The notes beneath the pieces were generated by a model, which did no database searches, had not been told where the DNA came from, and worked only from the letters and a program-made list of their open reading frames with translations. From Bdellovibrionales bacterium (GTDB taxonomy: Bacteria > Bdellovibrionota > FAC87 > UBA2466), in assembly GCA_005776395.1 (NCBI GenBank), contig SXPJ01000088.1:1-43533 (forward strand): 43,533 nucleotides of DNA, in the 5' to 3' direction. Shown here piece after piece: positions 24,543 to 33,191 of this stretch. The first letter of the stretch is position 1. Every line of letters starts with the position of its first letter. The position numbers and the translations under genes were made by a program.

Positions 24543-25599
24543 AACTCTCCCAGGATTTAGCCACACAATCATGAATCAGAGGTCTAAATCGTTTAATTCT
24601 TTCATCCAGTCGAGAGGGATGAACTCGATTAGTTAATAAAATAACCATTCCCAATTTCTCAGGATCAATCCAGATACTTGTTCCAGGGTAACCCAAGTGA
24701 CCAAAACTAGTGGCTGAAAAAAGATCTCCTGCCGATGAAAACGCCTTGGATTTCGTATCCCAACCGATTCCCCATGTACTCTCAGGTAAACCCTGTCCGG
24801 ATTGCACAAACTTTTTTGCTGTCGCCTGAGAAAGCCATAAAGATTTTCCCTGAATCGCTTTCAACCATTCCCTAGCCCAAGGAAGTAGATTCTGAGCAGA
24901 TGAAAAAAGACCTGCATGAGAACAGACAGGACCTAAATGGGTGGTGTTAAAATCAAAAACCTCTCCTTGTAGAAGTTTTTGCCTCTCCAAACAAAACTCG
25001 GTAGCCGCGCAGCTATCAGCTGAAACAGGCCCAAAACAGATCTCTTTTAATTGAAGAGGAAGAACTACCTCTTTTTGAAAAAGATCTTCAATTTTACCGA
25101 AGTTGCTTTTAAGCACTTCACCTAAAAGTAAAAAACCCAAATCACTATAAACTGTTTTAAAATTCGCAGGATTTGTTAAAAACAATCTCTCATTTTTAAC
25201 AAATATATCTATCAACGGCTCTTTAGCTTCTTTATAAAAGGGGTGCCAGGCGATAAGACCTGAACTATGGGTTAATAATTGCCTAAGGGTAAGAGATTTA
25301 TACCCTGTGTTCTCGAAAACTGAAAAAAAATCCCCTAATGAAGAGGATAGATCCAATTTATTTTGATCCACAAGCCGTGCGATAATACTCGTCGTCGCAA
25401 TCACTTTAGTAAGTGATCCTAGATCGAAATAGGTGTTTTCAGTTACGTTCTTTGCGAACTCCCAATAACTAGTTTTCCCACCGCACCAATGGGTTAGATC
25501 TTGGGCAGACTCCACCACCAACTGATATCCCGAAAACACAAAGGTTCTACAGGCTTCGTTAAGAAGGTTCTCTATTTGAGTTTGATTTATTGAATTCAC
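24532..25599 (-). CDS. Serine hydrolase, beta-lactamase/PBP fold
   Basis: 355 residues. The SxxK box is LGSLTKVIATT, the second box reads YSDLGFLLLGE (Tyr-Ser-Asp in place of Tyr-x-Asn), and FGHLGYPGTSIW carries the HxG third box, as in class C-like D-aminopeptidases, esterases and AmpH. No signal peptide is visible, so it may act in the cytoplasm on wall fragments, which would suit its position: its 5' end overlaps the BamB-like gene by 41 bases and its 3' end overlaps mpl by 11. GTG start lacks its own ribosome site; coupling to the upstream gene is likely. Confidence 0.82.
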   Translation of the reverse strand: MNSINQTQIENLLNEACRTFVFSGYQLVVESAQDLTHWCGGKTSYWEFAKNVTENTYFDLGSLTKVIATTSIIARLVDQNKLDLSSSLGDFFSVFENTGYKSLTLRQLLTHSSGLIAWHPFYKEAKEPLIDIFVKNERLFLTNPANFKTVYSDLGFLLLGEVLKSNFGKIEDLFQKEVVLPLQLKEICFGPVSADSCAATEFCLERQKLLQGEVFDFNTTHLGPVCSHAGLFSSAQNLLPWAREWLKAIQGKSLWLSQATAKKFVQSGQGLPESTWGIGWDTKSKAFSSAGDLFSATSFGHLGYPGTSIWIDPEKLGMVILLTNRVHPSRLDERIKRFRPLIHDCVAKSWESYGK

Positions 25600-26731
25600 G
25601 TAAAATTGCCGATGAGGTCCTCATAGTCTGAGGTCCTTCAAAAATAAGGTGTGTTTTAGAAAGTTCAAATGCGAATAGGTTACCGAAGTTGCTCAACACA
25701 TAGAACCATCCCTCAGGTGAAGGTAAAGCAGGCGTCAAAGTACCTGCCCCCAAATTATGAGTTAATACCACTTTGCCATCAGAGGGTCGGACCACATAAA
25801 AAGGATCTCCAGAAGTAGTAAAAACTAAATACTCACCTACCTTAGCTGGAGTTAAACCTATACCGTTTTCAAAAGGAGTTTTCCAAACCAGACTTCCTTG
25901 AGCTTTTGTTAAACAGTAAAAGTGATTATCTAAACCGGAGAAGTAAATCTTATCATCCTCAACCCAAAAACCGCCATAGCTTCCGACTGGAAAAACCCAG
26001 TTGATATTGCCTGTAACCCGATTTAGACCATAAACTTTCCCATCGAAAGTTCCAACAATTACAATCTTCTCGTCAACATAAGGACTCATGTCGACATCGT
26101 AAAACCTTTCTTTAGATTTTAGTTTTTTTACCCAAAGAACTTTTCCTTGATTAGCCGACAGAGCGACTAAATCGCCATTTGAGAAGCCCTGAAAAACCTC
26201 ATTTCCAAAAACAACCGGAGCCCCCATGCCCCTTACGGTCATTTTTTCATCACCTCTATGTGAGTAATGCCAAATTTCTTTTCCTTGTGTTTCTGAAAGA
26301 GCATAAAGCTCATCATTCGATGTCATTACAAAAACTTTATCTCTAGAGATAGTAGCTGGAGAAAGCCATTCTCCACCGATCTTAAAACGCCAATAGTCGG
26401 AACCATCCCTTGAATTTAGAGCCACCAAATTCCCAAAAAGATCACCTACAATAACTTTGGAGCGCCCATAGCTGAGAGAACCTTCAACCCCAGCAGCCAT
26501 TTTTCTTTCCCAAAGCTTGTAACCTTCAAATCTATGTATGGCAGAAACCTCTCCTGCAAGGTTCGAAGAATAAACAATATCACCCATAATAACCGGACGG
26601 GTCCGCTCTTGAGATGTCTCAAAATCTCTGCGTTTAGTTGAAGCTTGAACCCAATGATGAACGGCTTCAACTTCCGAACGAACTGTCAAACACCCAGTTA
26701 ATATTAAAAAGGTAAGTGAAAAATATCTCAT
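25559..26731 (-). CDS. bamB: BamB-like outer-membrane assembly lipoprotein
   Basis: 390 residues. The signal peptide ends in lipobox LILTGC at residue 14. The rest is a PQQ-type eight-bladed propeller with repeats of the form 'GxVYALxxxxGxxxWxxxxG': GNLVALNSRDGSDYWRFKIG, DELYALSETQGKEIWHYS, GDLVALSANQGKVLWVKKL, GKVYGLNRVTGNINWVFPVG, NHFYCLTKAQGSLVWKTPFE. In the BAM complex BamB helps place beta-barrels in the outer membrane. The gene starts in TAATG overlap with the YfgM-like gene, the same order as yfgM-bamB in E. coli; the third member, der, is 15 kb away here. Confidence 0.8.
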   Translation of the reverse strand: MRYFSLTFLILTGCLTVRSEVEAVHHWVQASTKRRDFETSQERTRPVIMGDIVYSSNLAGEVSAIHRFEGYKLWERKMAAGVEGSLSYGRSKVIVGDLFGNLVALNSRDGSDYWRFKIGGEWLSPATISRDKVFVMTSNDELYALSETQGKEIWHYSHRGDEKMTVRGMGAPVVFGNEVFQGFSNGDLVALSANQGKVLWVKKLKSKERFYDVDMSPYVDEKIVIVGTFDGKVYGLNRVTGNINWVFPVGSYGGFWVEDDKIYFSGLDNHFYCLTKAQGSLVWKTPFENGIGLTPAKVGEYLVFTTSGDPFYVVRPSDGKVVLTHNLGAGTLTPALPSPEGWFYVLSNFGNLFAFELSKTHLIFEGPQTMRTSSAILREFNKSNSNREPS

Positions 26732-27450
26732 TAAGATTTAGACTCCCCAAAAAGAGGGCTCTTCAAACGACGAAGATAACTCTTGGCTATTTTTCCATAC
26801 TCGGTATTAAGAAAATCGGCCGATATTTTTTCATAGGTTTCAATAGCCTTGGCCGAGTCTTTTTTAACTTCATAAACCCGCGCTTGCCCCAAGAGAGCGA
26901 TAGGTTTTCCTTCAAAGCCTATTTTTGCAGACTCAGCATAATCATTCATAGCTTCATCCCACTTTTGAACCAACTCATAAGCTCCAGCACGATTAATAAG
27001 CAACACCCCCTTCTCATTGGGAGAGAGCTTGGAATACTTCAATGCATTCGAATACCACTCAATTGAAAGCGCCGAACTTGAAGAGGATGATTTAGGATCC
27101 TTTTCTAAGAGCTTTTTGGCCTCATCAAAATAGTGATCAGCCAATTGAACTGCCACAAACTGACCTAAGGCTACCGAACTATAATCTTCAGCAAGTTTTT
27201 TAAACCTATCCCATCGCTCAGTTTCGGAACTCTTCATCACCTGAGCAAACTCTTTCCAACCCTGCTCGTTCTTTGAATCCATTTTCCAACTATAAAAATA
27301 GGCCCCTGCAGCGATAACCGCGATAGTAGCAATTCCGGATAAAATTTGTGTCTGGTACCCTGCCATAAGCTCTAAAACATGTCTTCCCTGTTGGAGAAAC
27401 TCGTCAGGACGATTGAGTTCTTTTCGATCGATTTTAGGTGGTTTAGACAT
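26731..27450 (-). CDS. YfgM-like TPR membrane protein
   Basis: 239 residues from ATG 27450, which has GGAG upstream; a longer frame to 27519 lacks support. A basic N-terminal part, one membrane helix (SGIATIAVIAAGAYFYSW) and a periplasmic tetratricopeptide-like region (WDEAMNDYAESAKIGFEGKPIALLGQARVYEVKKDSAKAIETYE) match YfgM/UPF0070, a partner of the Sec translocon and periplasmic chaperones. Stop TAA overlaps the start of the BamB-like gene. First gene of the operon YfgM, BamB, hydrolase, Mpl. Confidence 0.75.
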   Translation of the reverse strand: MSKPPKIDRKELNRPDEFLQQGRHVLELMAGYQTQILSGIATIAVIAAGAYFYSWKMDSKNEQGWKEFAQVMKSSETERWDRFKKLAEDYSSVALGQFVAVQLADHYFDEAKKLLEKDPKSSSSSSALSIEWYSNALKYSKLSPNEKGVLLINRAGAYELVQKWDEAMNDYAESAKIGFEGKPIALLGQARVYEVKKDSAKAIETYEKISADFLNTEYGKIAKSYLRRLKSPLFGESKS

Positions 27451-27617
27451 GGGACTCCTTTTGCCTCCAAGACATTTAGATAAGATGGTTAAAAGTAACA
27501 AAAAATCGACTAAAGTCAAAAAAGATGAACCGGATTCGCAAATTAACTAGAACATTGCGTTAGGCGCCATTTAGATAGCCCTATTCCTGTATTCTCCCTG
27601 TCTACCCCTAAAATGAA

Positions 27618-27661
27618 ATTCCTCGAGGAATATCGACGCAAATTTATCTTTCAGATATAAT
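27618..27661 (+). promoter_or_regulatory. Promoter with upstream palindrome
   Basis: A -35 box TCGACG (27633-27638, four of six consensus bases) and a perfect -10 TATAAT (27656-27661) are 17 bases apart and precede the beta-barrel gene by about 38 bases. Just upstream, ATTCCTCGAGGAAT (27618-27631) is a 14-bp perfect palindrome in the place where an activator would bind. Confidence 0.6.
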
Positions 27662-27699
27662 ATAAAAATATTCTTCCTATTTTAAGAAAGAGTCCGTTA

Positions 27700-28437
27700 A
27701 TGGCAAAAGTAACCTTATTAACTTCCATTTTAGGGGCCTTAATGATGGCTTTTTGTTCCATCCCCCTTCAAGCCGAAAGCCAAGGAAATGATTATAAAGG
27801 GATTACCGATCCGTTTGGCGATCCGTCTAATTACGAATTTTCCGAAGATGAAAAAGAGGACAAAGAGTTTTTCCATTTAGGTAGATATTTAATGCTTGGG
27901 GTGGATCTTGGGCTAGGGCTTTATACGGGAGGGCTGGGTAAAATCAGTACCCCAGGGTTCTTGGTTGGGGGAAAACTTGTTTACTTCTTTGATAAATCGA
28001 TCGCTTTTGAAGCTGCTATTCACTATACAAGGCAGACCAAGACATTACCCATCATAGGAGCCCAAGAAGAGATTATCGATACCACCCTCATTCCAATTAC
28101 CGGATCCTTTAGATTCTATTTTGATGTTAAAAGCGCCCCTAAAGCAATTGCTGTAGCCAATCCTTATTTGGTTGCAGGGGGGGGGGTCTATATGCGCTCA
28201 GAAAACTCTCTGACCGGAGGAGATTCCGCAGCTACCAATAGTTTTGGGGCTTTAATCGGGGGGGGAGCCGAATTTAATATTTACCGTAAGCATATCTATT
28301 TAGGTATCGATCTTAGATACCATTTTGTATTTTTCCCAGATGAAGATATCACAACCTTCAATGGCTCAAACATTGAAGCTGGCACCAATGCCGGAGATTA
28401 TTTCACCTCTCTCATCACTCTAACCTTCAGTTTCTAA
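27700..28437 (+). CDS. Outer-membrane beta-barrel protein
   Basis: 245 residues. Signal peptide (LLTSILGALMMAFCSIPLQA), a short acidic region with GITDPFGDPSNYEFSEDEKEDKEF, then alternating strands typical of an 8-stranded OmpA/OmpW-like barrel: LMLGVDLGLGLYTGG, SIAFEAAIHYTRQ, PYLVAGGGVYM, SFGALIGGGAEFNIY, IYLGIDLRYHFVFF. It ends SLITLTFSF with a terminal Phe, the signal recognised by BamA. The DPFG...NY motif recurs in the secreted protein at 2236. Has its own promoter and terminator; monocistronic and probably abundant. Confidence 0.8.
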   Translation: MAKVTLLTSILGALMMAFCSIPLQAESQGNDYKGITDPFGDPSNYEFSEDEKEDKEFFHLGRYLMLGVDLGLGLYTGGLGKISTPGFLVGGKLVYFFDKSIAFEAAIHYTRQTKTLPIIGAQEEIIDTTLIPITGSFRFYFDVKSAPKAIAVANPYLVAGGGVYMRSENSLTGGDSAATNSFGALIGGGAEFNIYRKHIYLGIDLRYHFVFFPDEDITTFNGSNIEAGTNAGDYFTSLITLTFSF

Positions 28438-28445
28438 AACTTTTC

Positions 28446-28482
28446 ATCTGTCTAACTTTTAGGCAGATAAAATATTTTTCTT
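28446..28482 (+). terminator. Intrinsic terminator
   Basis: ATCTGTCTAA pairs with TTAGGCAGAT (28446-28468, one G-T pair) around three bases, followed by an A/T stretch with TATTTTTC. Ends the beta-barrel transcript. Confidence 0.65.
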
Positions 28483-28595
28483 CTAAGTTCTTAGACCTAT
28501 TATCTAAACCTCTATTCAAATCTCTACAGTGTTTTTTTAGCTTTGTTTTATCTAAAATGAAATTACTACAACGAGTGTACAACATGGGAGACATC

Positions 28596-29114
28596 ATGGA
28601 ACGGCTTAAATTAGGAATCAAATTCTCACTCTTTCTCAGTTTATGTTTATGGATGGTGGGCTGCCAGCAACCCTATCCTCAACAATCTTTGGCGAGAATC
28701 AACTCCTCAAACCAATTCTCTCAACAATCATCTCAACAATTTTCTCCCGCGAATTACTCTAATCTTTTTAGTAATTCTAGTAGTTCCACAGTCTCACCTC
28801 CCAATGGAGACTCGAGTACTCAAATTGTACAACCCCCTCAGGCTGAAGCAACCTCATGCTCCCGATATACGGCTCCAACCCAACAATTTATATCGGCATG
28901 CGGCCCCATTTTGATCCAATATCAAGCAGCTTTATATGAAGAGGCACCCTCATGTGCTCAAAATTTTCAAGCCATTACACCCAACTCCGCCTGTACCACT
29001 TTGGTCCCTCAATTAAACAATATGATAAGTGGTTGTAGGATTGTCTTTACTGATTACCAATCTTATTTAGGAGTTAATTGCTTAGAGAGTCTAAAAAGAT
29101 TACTTAATTCTTAA
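28596..29114 (+). CDS. Gln/Ser-rich lipoprotein with six mature Cys
   Basis: 172 residues from ATG 28596 with GGGAG upstream. The signal peptide ends in lipobox WMVGC. A low-complexity Gln/Ser/Asn stretch (about 75 residues, QSSQQFSPANYSNLF) is followed by a compact C-terminal domain with six Cys (SCSRY, SACGP, SCAQN, SACTT, SGCRI, VNCLE), enough for three disulfides. Unrecognised family. Likely a surface or periplasmic anchored domain on a flexible tether. Converges with uppP, whose stop is 8 bases away. Confidence 0.65.
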   Translation: MERLKLGIKFSLFLSLCLWMVGCQQPYPQQSLARINSSNQFSQQSSQQFSPANYSNLFSNSSSSTVSPPNGDSSTQIVQPPQAEATSCSRYTAPTQQFISACGPILIQYQAALYEEAPSCAQNFQAITPNSACTTLVPQLNNMISGCRIVFTDYQSYLGVNCLESLKRLLNS

Positions 29115-29122
29115 AAACTCTA

Positions 29123-29941
29123 TCAAACTTTAAATACCACACTCCAGATCACCACAAAGATAGAAAGTCCCAATCGATACCAGGTGAAGATGGCTAGATC
29201 CGATTGTCTTAAATATCCCAACATAAAATGTATACTGATCAGTCCAAACAAGAATGCCGAACCAAAACCACTAAGAACATAATTCCAAGAAATATTAGTA
29301 CCGATTTGATTAATAAGTTCAGGAAGCTTAACGGTCACGGCTCCCAAGATAATTGGAATACAGAGAAGAAACGAAAACTTTGCAGCAGCATCACGACTAA
29401 AACCCAATCGTCTACCCATCGCCATAGTAGCTCCAGAGCGAGAAACTCCAGGAATAATAGCAAAAGCTTGCGCTATACCGATTAAGAAAGAGCTACCAAA
29501 GCTCATCTCTTCGAATCGCTTAAGATGAGGATAGTGTCCATCAATCCATAAAACAATAAACCCCACAAGCGCTAACATCATAGCAATTAAGAGAGGGGCT
29601 CGAAAAGTTACCTCAGCCAAATCATTGAATAAAACACCCGCAATGGCTGCAGGGATAGATCCTATGCCCAACATCCAAAAAAGTTGACGATTAGATTCAA
29701 AACCGATTCGTCTTTCTAGAATGCTGCTAATTCCTCCAATGAATATGGCCCAAAGATCTCGATAAAAATAGACAAAAAGCGCACATAAAGTTCCAAGATG
29801 TAAAAAGACATCAAACGCTAAACCAGGATCGGTCCATTTAAAAAACCAGGGAAATAAAATCAAGTGAGCAGAAGAGCTCACCGGAATAAATTCGGTAAGC
29901 CCTTGAATCATGCCTAAAATAATAGATTGATATAATTCCAT
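29123..29941 (-). CDS. uppP: Undecaprenyl-diphosphatase UppP (BacA)
   Basis: 272 residues, full length. Multipass enzyme that removes a phosphate from undecaprenyl pyrophosphate so the carrier can be reused for peptidoglycan and surface polysaccharides. Signature 1 LGMIQGLTEFIPVSSSAHL and signature 2 IPGVSRSGATMAMGRRLG are both intact. Last gene of the minus-strand operon that begins with the ureohydrolase, starting 11 bases after the P1 peptidase stop. Confidence 0.95.
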   Translation of the reverse strand: MELYQSIILGMIQGLTEFIPVSSSAHLILFPWFFKWTDPGLAFDVFLHLGTLCALFVYFYRDLWAIFIGGISSILERRIGFESNRQLFWMLGIGSIPAAIAGVLFNDLAEVTFRAPLLIAMMLALVGFIVLWIDGHYPHLKRFEEMSFGSSFLIGIAQAFAIIPGVSRSGATMAMGRRLGFSRDAAAKFSFLLCIPIILGAVTVKLPELINQIGTNISWNYVLSGFGSAFLFGLISIHFMLGYLRQSDLAIFTWYRLGLSIFVVIWSVVFKV

Positions 29942-29952
29942 GTTTTTACAAG

Positions 29953-31095
29953 TTAAAGAGTTACAGAATTGTATCGGTGATAGAGCTGTTTTAATAGCTC
30001 ATTATTTATGGCAGGAATGCAATTATTGTTAATCCCATCCATAGTTACAGCTCGAGTTAGTGAATTCAAAATTGCTTCTTCAGTCGCTTCAATAACCGCC
30101 TTATAAACCGGATCGAGAGCCGTATCCCTGATAGCTCTGAGTTCCATTTGAGGTGCGCTTGCGACCCTAGTAACTTCATTTGCAGTTGAAAACCCAATAA
30201 TAATTTCTCCACTACTATGAGCCCCATAACTCCCCACTCGCCCCAACCCCAATGCAGCTCGTCGACATACTCGATTCATCTGCATATGAGTGAGTGGAAT
30301 ATCAGTCCCCACGACTACAATAATAGACCCGTAATTATTAACTCGGCGGGAGTATTTCCCCTGCGAAGAGGCTAAACCCCTTCCAATGGGAAAGCCATCA
30401 ATGCGCAAATGTTCCATAAATCCAAAATTACTTACCACCAAAACACCAAGTAAATGTTGTTGTTCTCCAAACTTCAAAACTCGACTGGAGGTGCCCACTC
30501 CAGACTTAAAATCACAACAGATCATCCCAGTTCCGGCCCCCACAGAGCCTTCAAGAGGTAAATCATTCTTAGCGTTATCAAACGCGGAAAAAACATGCTG
30601 CGGTTTAATGTGAAGCCCCACAGCATCGTTTAAAAAACTATCATCACATTCACCCACAACAGGAATAACAACTTCCTGCTGTTCTCGAATTTCAGGGTAT
30701 TTTTGCGCCATCCATTTGACCACACAATCACTCACTCGTCCGACGGAAAGAGTATTGGTTAGAGCTATCGGAGTTTCAATAACACCCCACTCCATCACTT
30801 GAGTTAGACCTGAGACCTCTCCTGCTCCACTCAAAGTAAAACTGCCACTCACAAGCTTTCGATTGTAAACATCCTCATTGGGAAGAATAACGGTTACACC
30901 CGTTCGCACAGGACCGTTTCCAGATTTACGTCTGCCCGAGCCCTCAATCAAAGTAGTGTGCCCCACTTTAACCCCAGAAACATCAGTAATGGAATTTAAA
31001 GGTCCTGTAGGAAACTCACCAATAGAAATCCCTAAATCTCTTAAACGGAATCGATGAAGTCCTTCGTCTCGATATTTTTCAAATAAATTACTCAT
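29953..31095 (-). CDS. P1 family (DmpA/S58) aminopeptidase
   Basis: 380 residues. Self-processing Ntn-fold enzyme: L-aminopeptidase, D-Ala-esterase/amidase or beta-peptidyl aminopeptidase. Family marks: GPLNSITDVSGVKVGHTTL, VRTGVTVILPN, SGLTQVMEWGVIETPI and LTNTLSVGRVSD. The autocleavage region reads VGAGTGMICCDFKSGVGTSSRVL; the nucleophile Ser/Thr should be in GTSSR. Gene 7 bases after the tandem ATP-grasp ligase. DmpA-type enzymes release D-Ala or beta-amino acids from amides, so it may undo or trim what the ligase makes. No signal peptide, so cytoplasmic. Confidence 0.88.
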   Translation of the reverse strand: MSNLFEKYRDEGLHRFRLRDLGISIGEFPTGPLNSITDVSGVKVGHTTLIEGSGRRKSGNGPVRTGVTVILPNEDVYNRKLVSGSFTLSGAGEVSGLTQVMEWGVIETPIALTNTLSVGRVSDCVVKWMAQKYPEIREQQEVVIPVVGECDDSFLNDAVGLHIKPQHVFSAFDNAKNDLPLEGSVGAGTGMICCDFKSGVGTSSRVLKFGEQQHLLGVLVVSNFGFMEHLRIDGFPIGRGLASSQGKYSRRVNNYGSIIVVVGTDIPLTHMQMNRVCRRAALGLGRVGSYGAHSSGEIIIGFSTANEVTRVASAPQMELRAIRDTALDPVYKAVIEATEEAILNSLTRAVTMDGINNNCIPAINNELLKQLYHRYNSVTL

Positions 31096-31101
31096 GAAGT
31101 C

Positions 31102-33144
31102 TTACCAAGATTTCATCCTCTCTACATTTCGCCAACGCTGAATTGCGGGGGTAAGAATCCTTCGAATTAAGCTGTCATAAGCCATTCCCGATTTCTCGGC
31201 TAAGATAACTAAATCACTAAAATTAGGCGCCAAGCCAGGTAGCGGATTGATCTCAATAAAGAAAATATTCCCTCGATTATCTATTCTAAAATCGATTCTT
31301 GCAACATCCCGACACCCCAGAGATGTAAAACACTTTTTCGCAAAACTTATAATTTTCCGATCCATCTCACGTCCTAAACTTACCGGACAATTCAAAGAAA
31401 AAATGGGATTATTGGTCGGCTCCACATGTTTAGCCTCGAAAGAGTAAACGGGATATTTTCCCCCTTCAGAATTAAAAACTATCTCCATAGGACCTAAAAC
31501 TTTAAGGGTACTATTGCCTAGAACACCAATCGTAAATTCACGTCCTTCAATATACTCTTCACATAAAATAGGTTCGCGAAATTTTTTCCATTGACGACTA
31601 GCCTCTTGTTCTAGTTCCTCTTGAGAACTCACCACACAGGTGTCCCCAATTCCTTTGGAAGTCCCTTCGTGGTTAGGTTTGCAGATGACCGGAAATCTTA
31701 GTCCAGGCTCCACTCCACGTGCACTTCCCTGATACAATCGATATTGAGGGGTTAAAATCCCGTCTTGGCTTAAAAGTTTTTTAGTAATAGCTTTATCTAA
31801 AGTAATAGCTAAACAGGTCGCATCACTCGCGGTGTGTTCAATTCCTAAGAGATCACAAATGGCTGGCACTTGGGCCTCTCTCGCCCTCTTGTTCGACCCT
31901 TCAGCAATATTAAAAACAACATCTACTTTGGACTCTTTTAAGTTCTCCATAAGTTGCTTATTAGCTTCAATGGGAACCACCGTTAGACTGAATCCTTCTA
32001 AAGTTCTTCTAAGAGCGTCCACCGTTCGTTGCGAATCAAACTCAGCCTCATGTTCATAATTAGGATCTGAGATATCCTTGCGACGCAAATTATAAACCAA
32101 CGCGACATTAGGATTTTTTAAAGTACGTAATCGTTTTGGAGATCGGCTCCCTTTCCCAGTCAGCTTAAGTCGGGTAGTAGCAGCCTCTAAGATCTTTAAA
32201 ATGGTCTGATTGTAATCTAATCCCAAACATTGAGTGGCTTCAAAAACACCCGCTCCAGGTTGAAGACTAGGCAAAGCATTCAGCTCTAAAAAATAGAGTT
32301 CTCCTTCGGGAGTTAGACGAAAGTCTGCCCGCGCAAAATCAACTACCCCCAATGCCGGAACAATCCGCTTCATCATTTCAATAAGAGCTAACCGAATACT
32401 GGGATCAATAGCTGCCGGACATTTCACTGAAACGGCATCATCATAAAAGTTCTTAAGATCGTAATCGTAAATAAACTCAGTCCCCTCTTTGAGACTTTGC
32501 ACAACATACTCTAATGATTCCAGAACTCCAGACTCTCCCAAACCCGCGATATAAGGAACCGAAATATCTCTTCCTGGAATGTAGCGTTCTATTAAAATTC
32601 CCTGTGGGAAGATCTTTAAACATTCGGTTCCATACGCTAAAAGCTCATCGGCATCTTTGCAAACCGAACGACTTGTTATCCCTTTGCTAGAGCCTTCATA
32701 ATTGGGCTTCACAAAGGCCGGATAAACGATCTCCCGACGAATACTATCGAGTTCATCGACAAAGTTTACGAAATAGCCCTCAACTACTGGGATTTTTCGG
32801 CTCGCTACCATCTGTTTAGTTAAAAACTTATCTAGTGTAAGAAAACAACCATAGGGTCCCGATCCCACATAGGGAATTTGCAACTGTTCAAATAACGTAG
32901 GGCCTAAACTTTCACGACCTACTCCATAATACCCTTCAGCGGTATTAAAAATAATATCCGGTTTTACTGTGATAAGTTTTGAGATCGAACCCGAAAGATT
33001 TTCTCCAGACATATCAACATCAACAACTTCGTGACCGCCTGAAACTAGGGCATGATGAATAGCGCTGACAGTTTCTGGAGTGTCAAATTCGGCCTGTTCT
33101 AACGATGAGTTGGTTTTTTTATTAAAAACAAATGCGATTTTCAC
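31102..33144 (-). CDS. Tandem D-Ala-D-Ala-ligase-type ATP-grasp protein
   Basis: 680 residues made of two complete Ddl-like halves (about 1-335 and 345-680). Half 1: FNTAEGYYGVGRES, TLDKFLTK, FVKPNYEGSSKGI, FIYDYDLKN, KCPAAID, ARADFRLTPEG, FLELNALPSLQPG. Half 2: FNIAEGSNKRARE, TLDKAITK, ICKPNHEGTSKGI, YSFEAKHVEP, NCPVSL, ARIDFRIDNRG, FIEINPLPGLAP. Both keep the ATP-binding Lys, the glycine loop and the metal-binding Glu-x-Asn, so both may be active. Ordinary Ddl has a single half of about 300-370 residues. Each would join two amino acids or amines at the cost of ATP. GTG start. Second gene of the operon. Confidence 0.85.
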   Translation of the reverse strand: MKIAFVFNKKTNSSLEQAEFDTPETVSAIHHALVSGGHEVVDVDMSGENLSGSISKLITVKPDIIFNTAEGYYGVGRESLGPTLFEQLQIPYVGSGPYGCFLTLDKFLTKQMVASRKIPVVEGYFVNFVDELDSIRREIVYPAFVKPNYEGSSKGITSRSVCKDADELLAYGTECLKIFPQGILIERYIPGRDISVPYIAGLGESGVLESLEYVVQSLKEGTEFIYDYDLKNFYDDAVSVKCPAAIDPSIRLALIEMMKRIVPALGVVDFARADFRLTPEGELYFLELNALPSLQPGAGVFEATQCLGLDYNQTILKILEAATTRLKLTGKGSRSPKRLRTLKNPNVALVYNLRRKDISDPNYEHEAEFDSQRTVDALRRTLEGFSLTVVPIEANKQLMENLKESKVDVVFNIAEGSNKRAREAQVPAICDLLGIEHTASDATCLAITLDKAITKKLLSQDGILTPQYRLYQGSARGVEPGLRFPVICKPNHEGTSKGIGDTCVVSSQEELEQEASRQWKKFREPILCEEYIEGREFTIGVLGNSTLKVLGPMEIVFNSEGGKYPVYSFEAKHVEPTNNPIFSLNCPVSLGREMDRKIISFAKKCFTSLGCRDVARIDFRIDNRGNIFFIEINPLPGLAPNFSDLVILAEKSGMAYDSLIRRILTPAIQRWRNVERMKSW

Positions 33145-33191
33145 TTAAAGTTTTTATCCTTGGTTTTAGAAATTCGATTATAGGCTCAATT

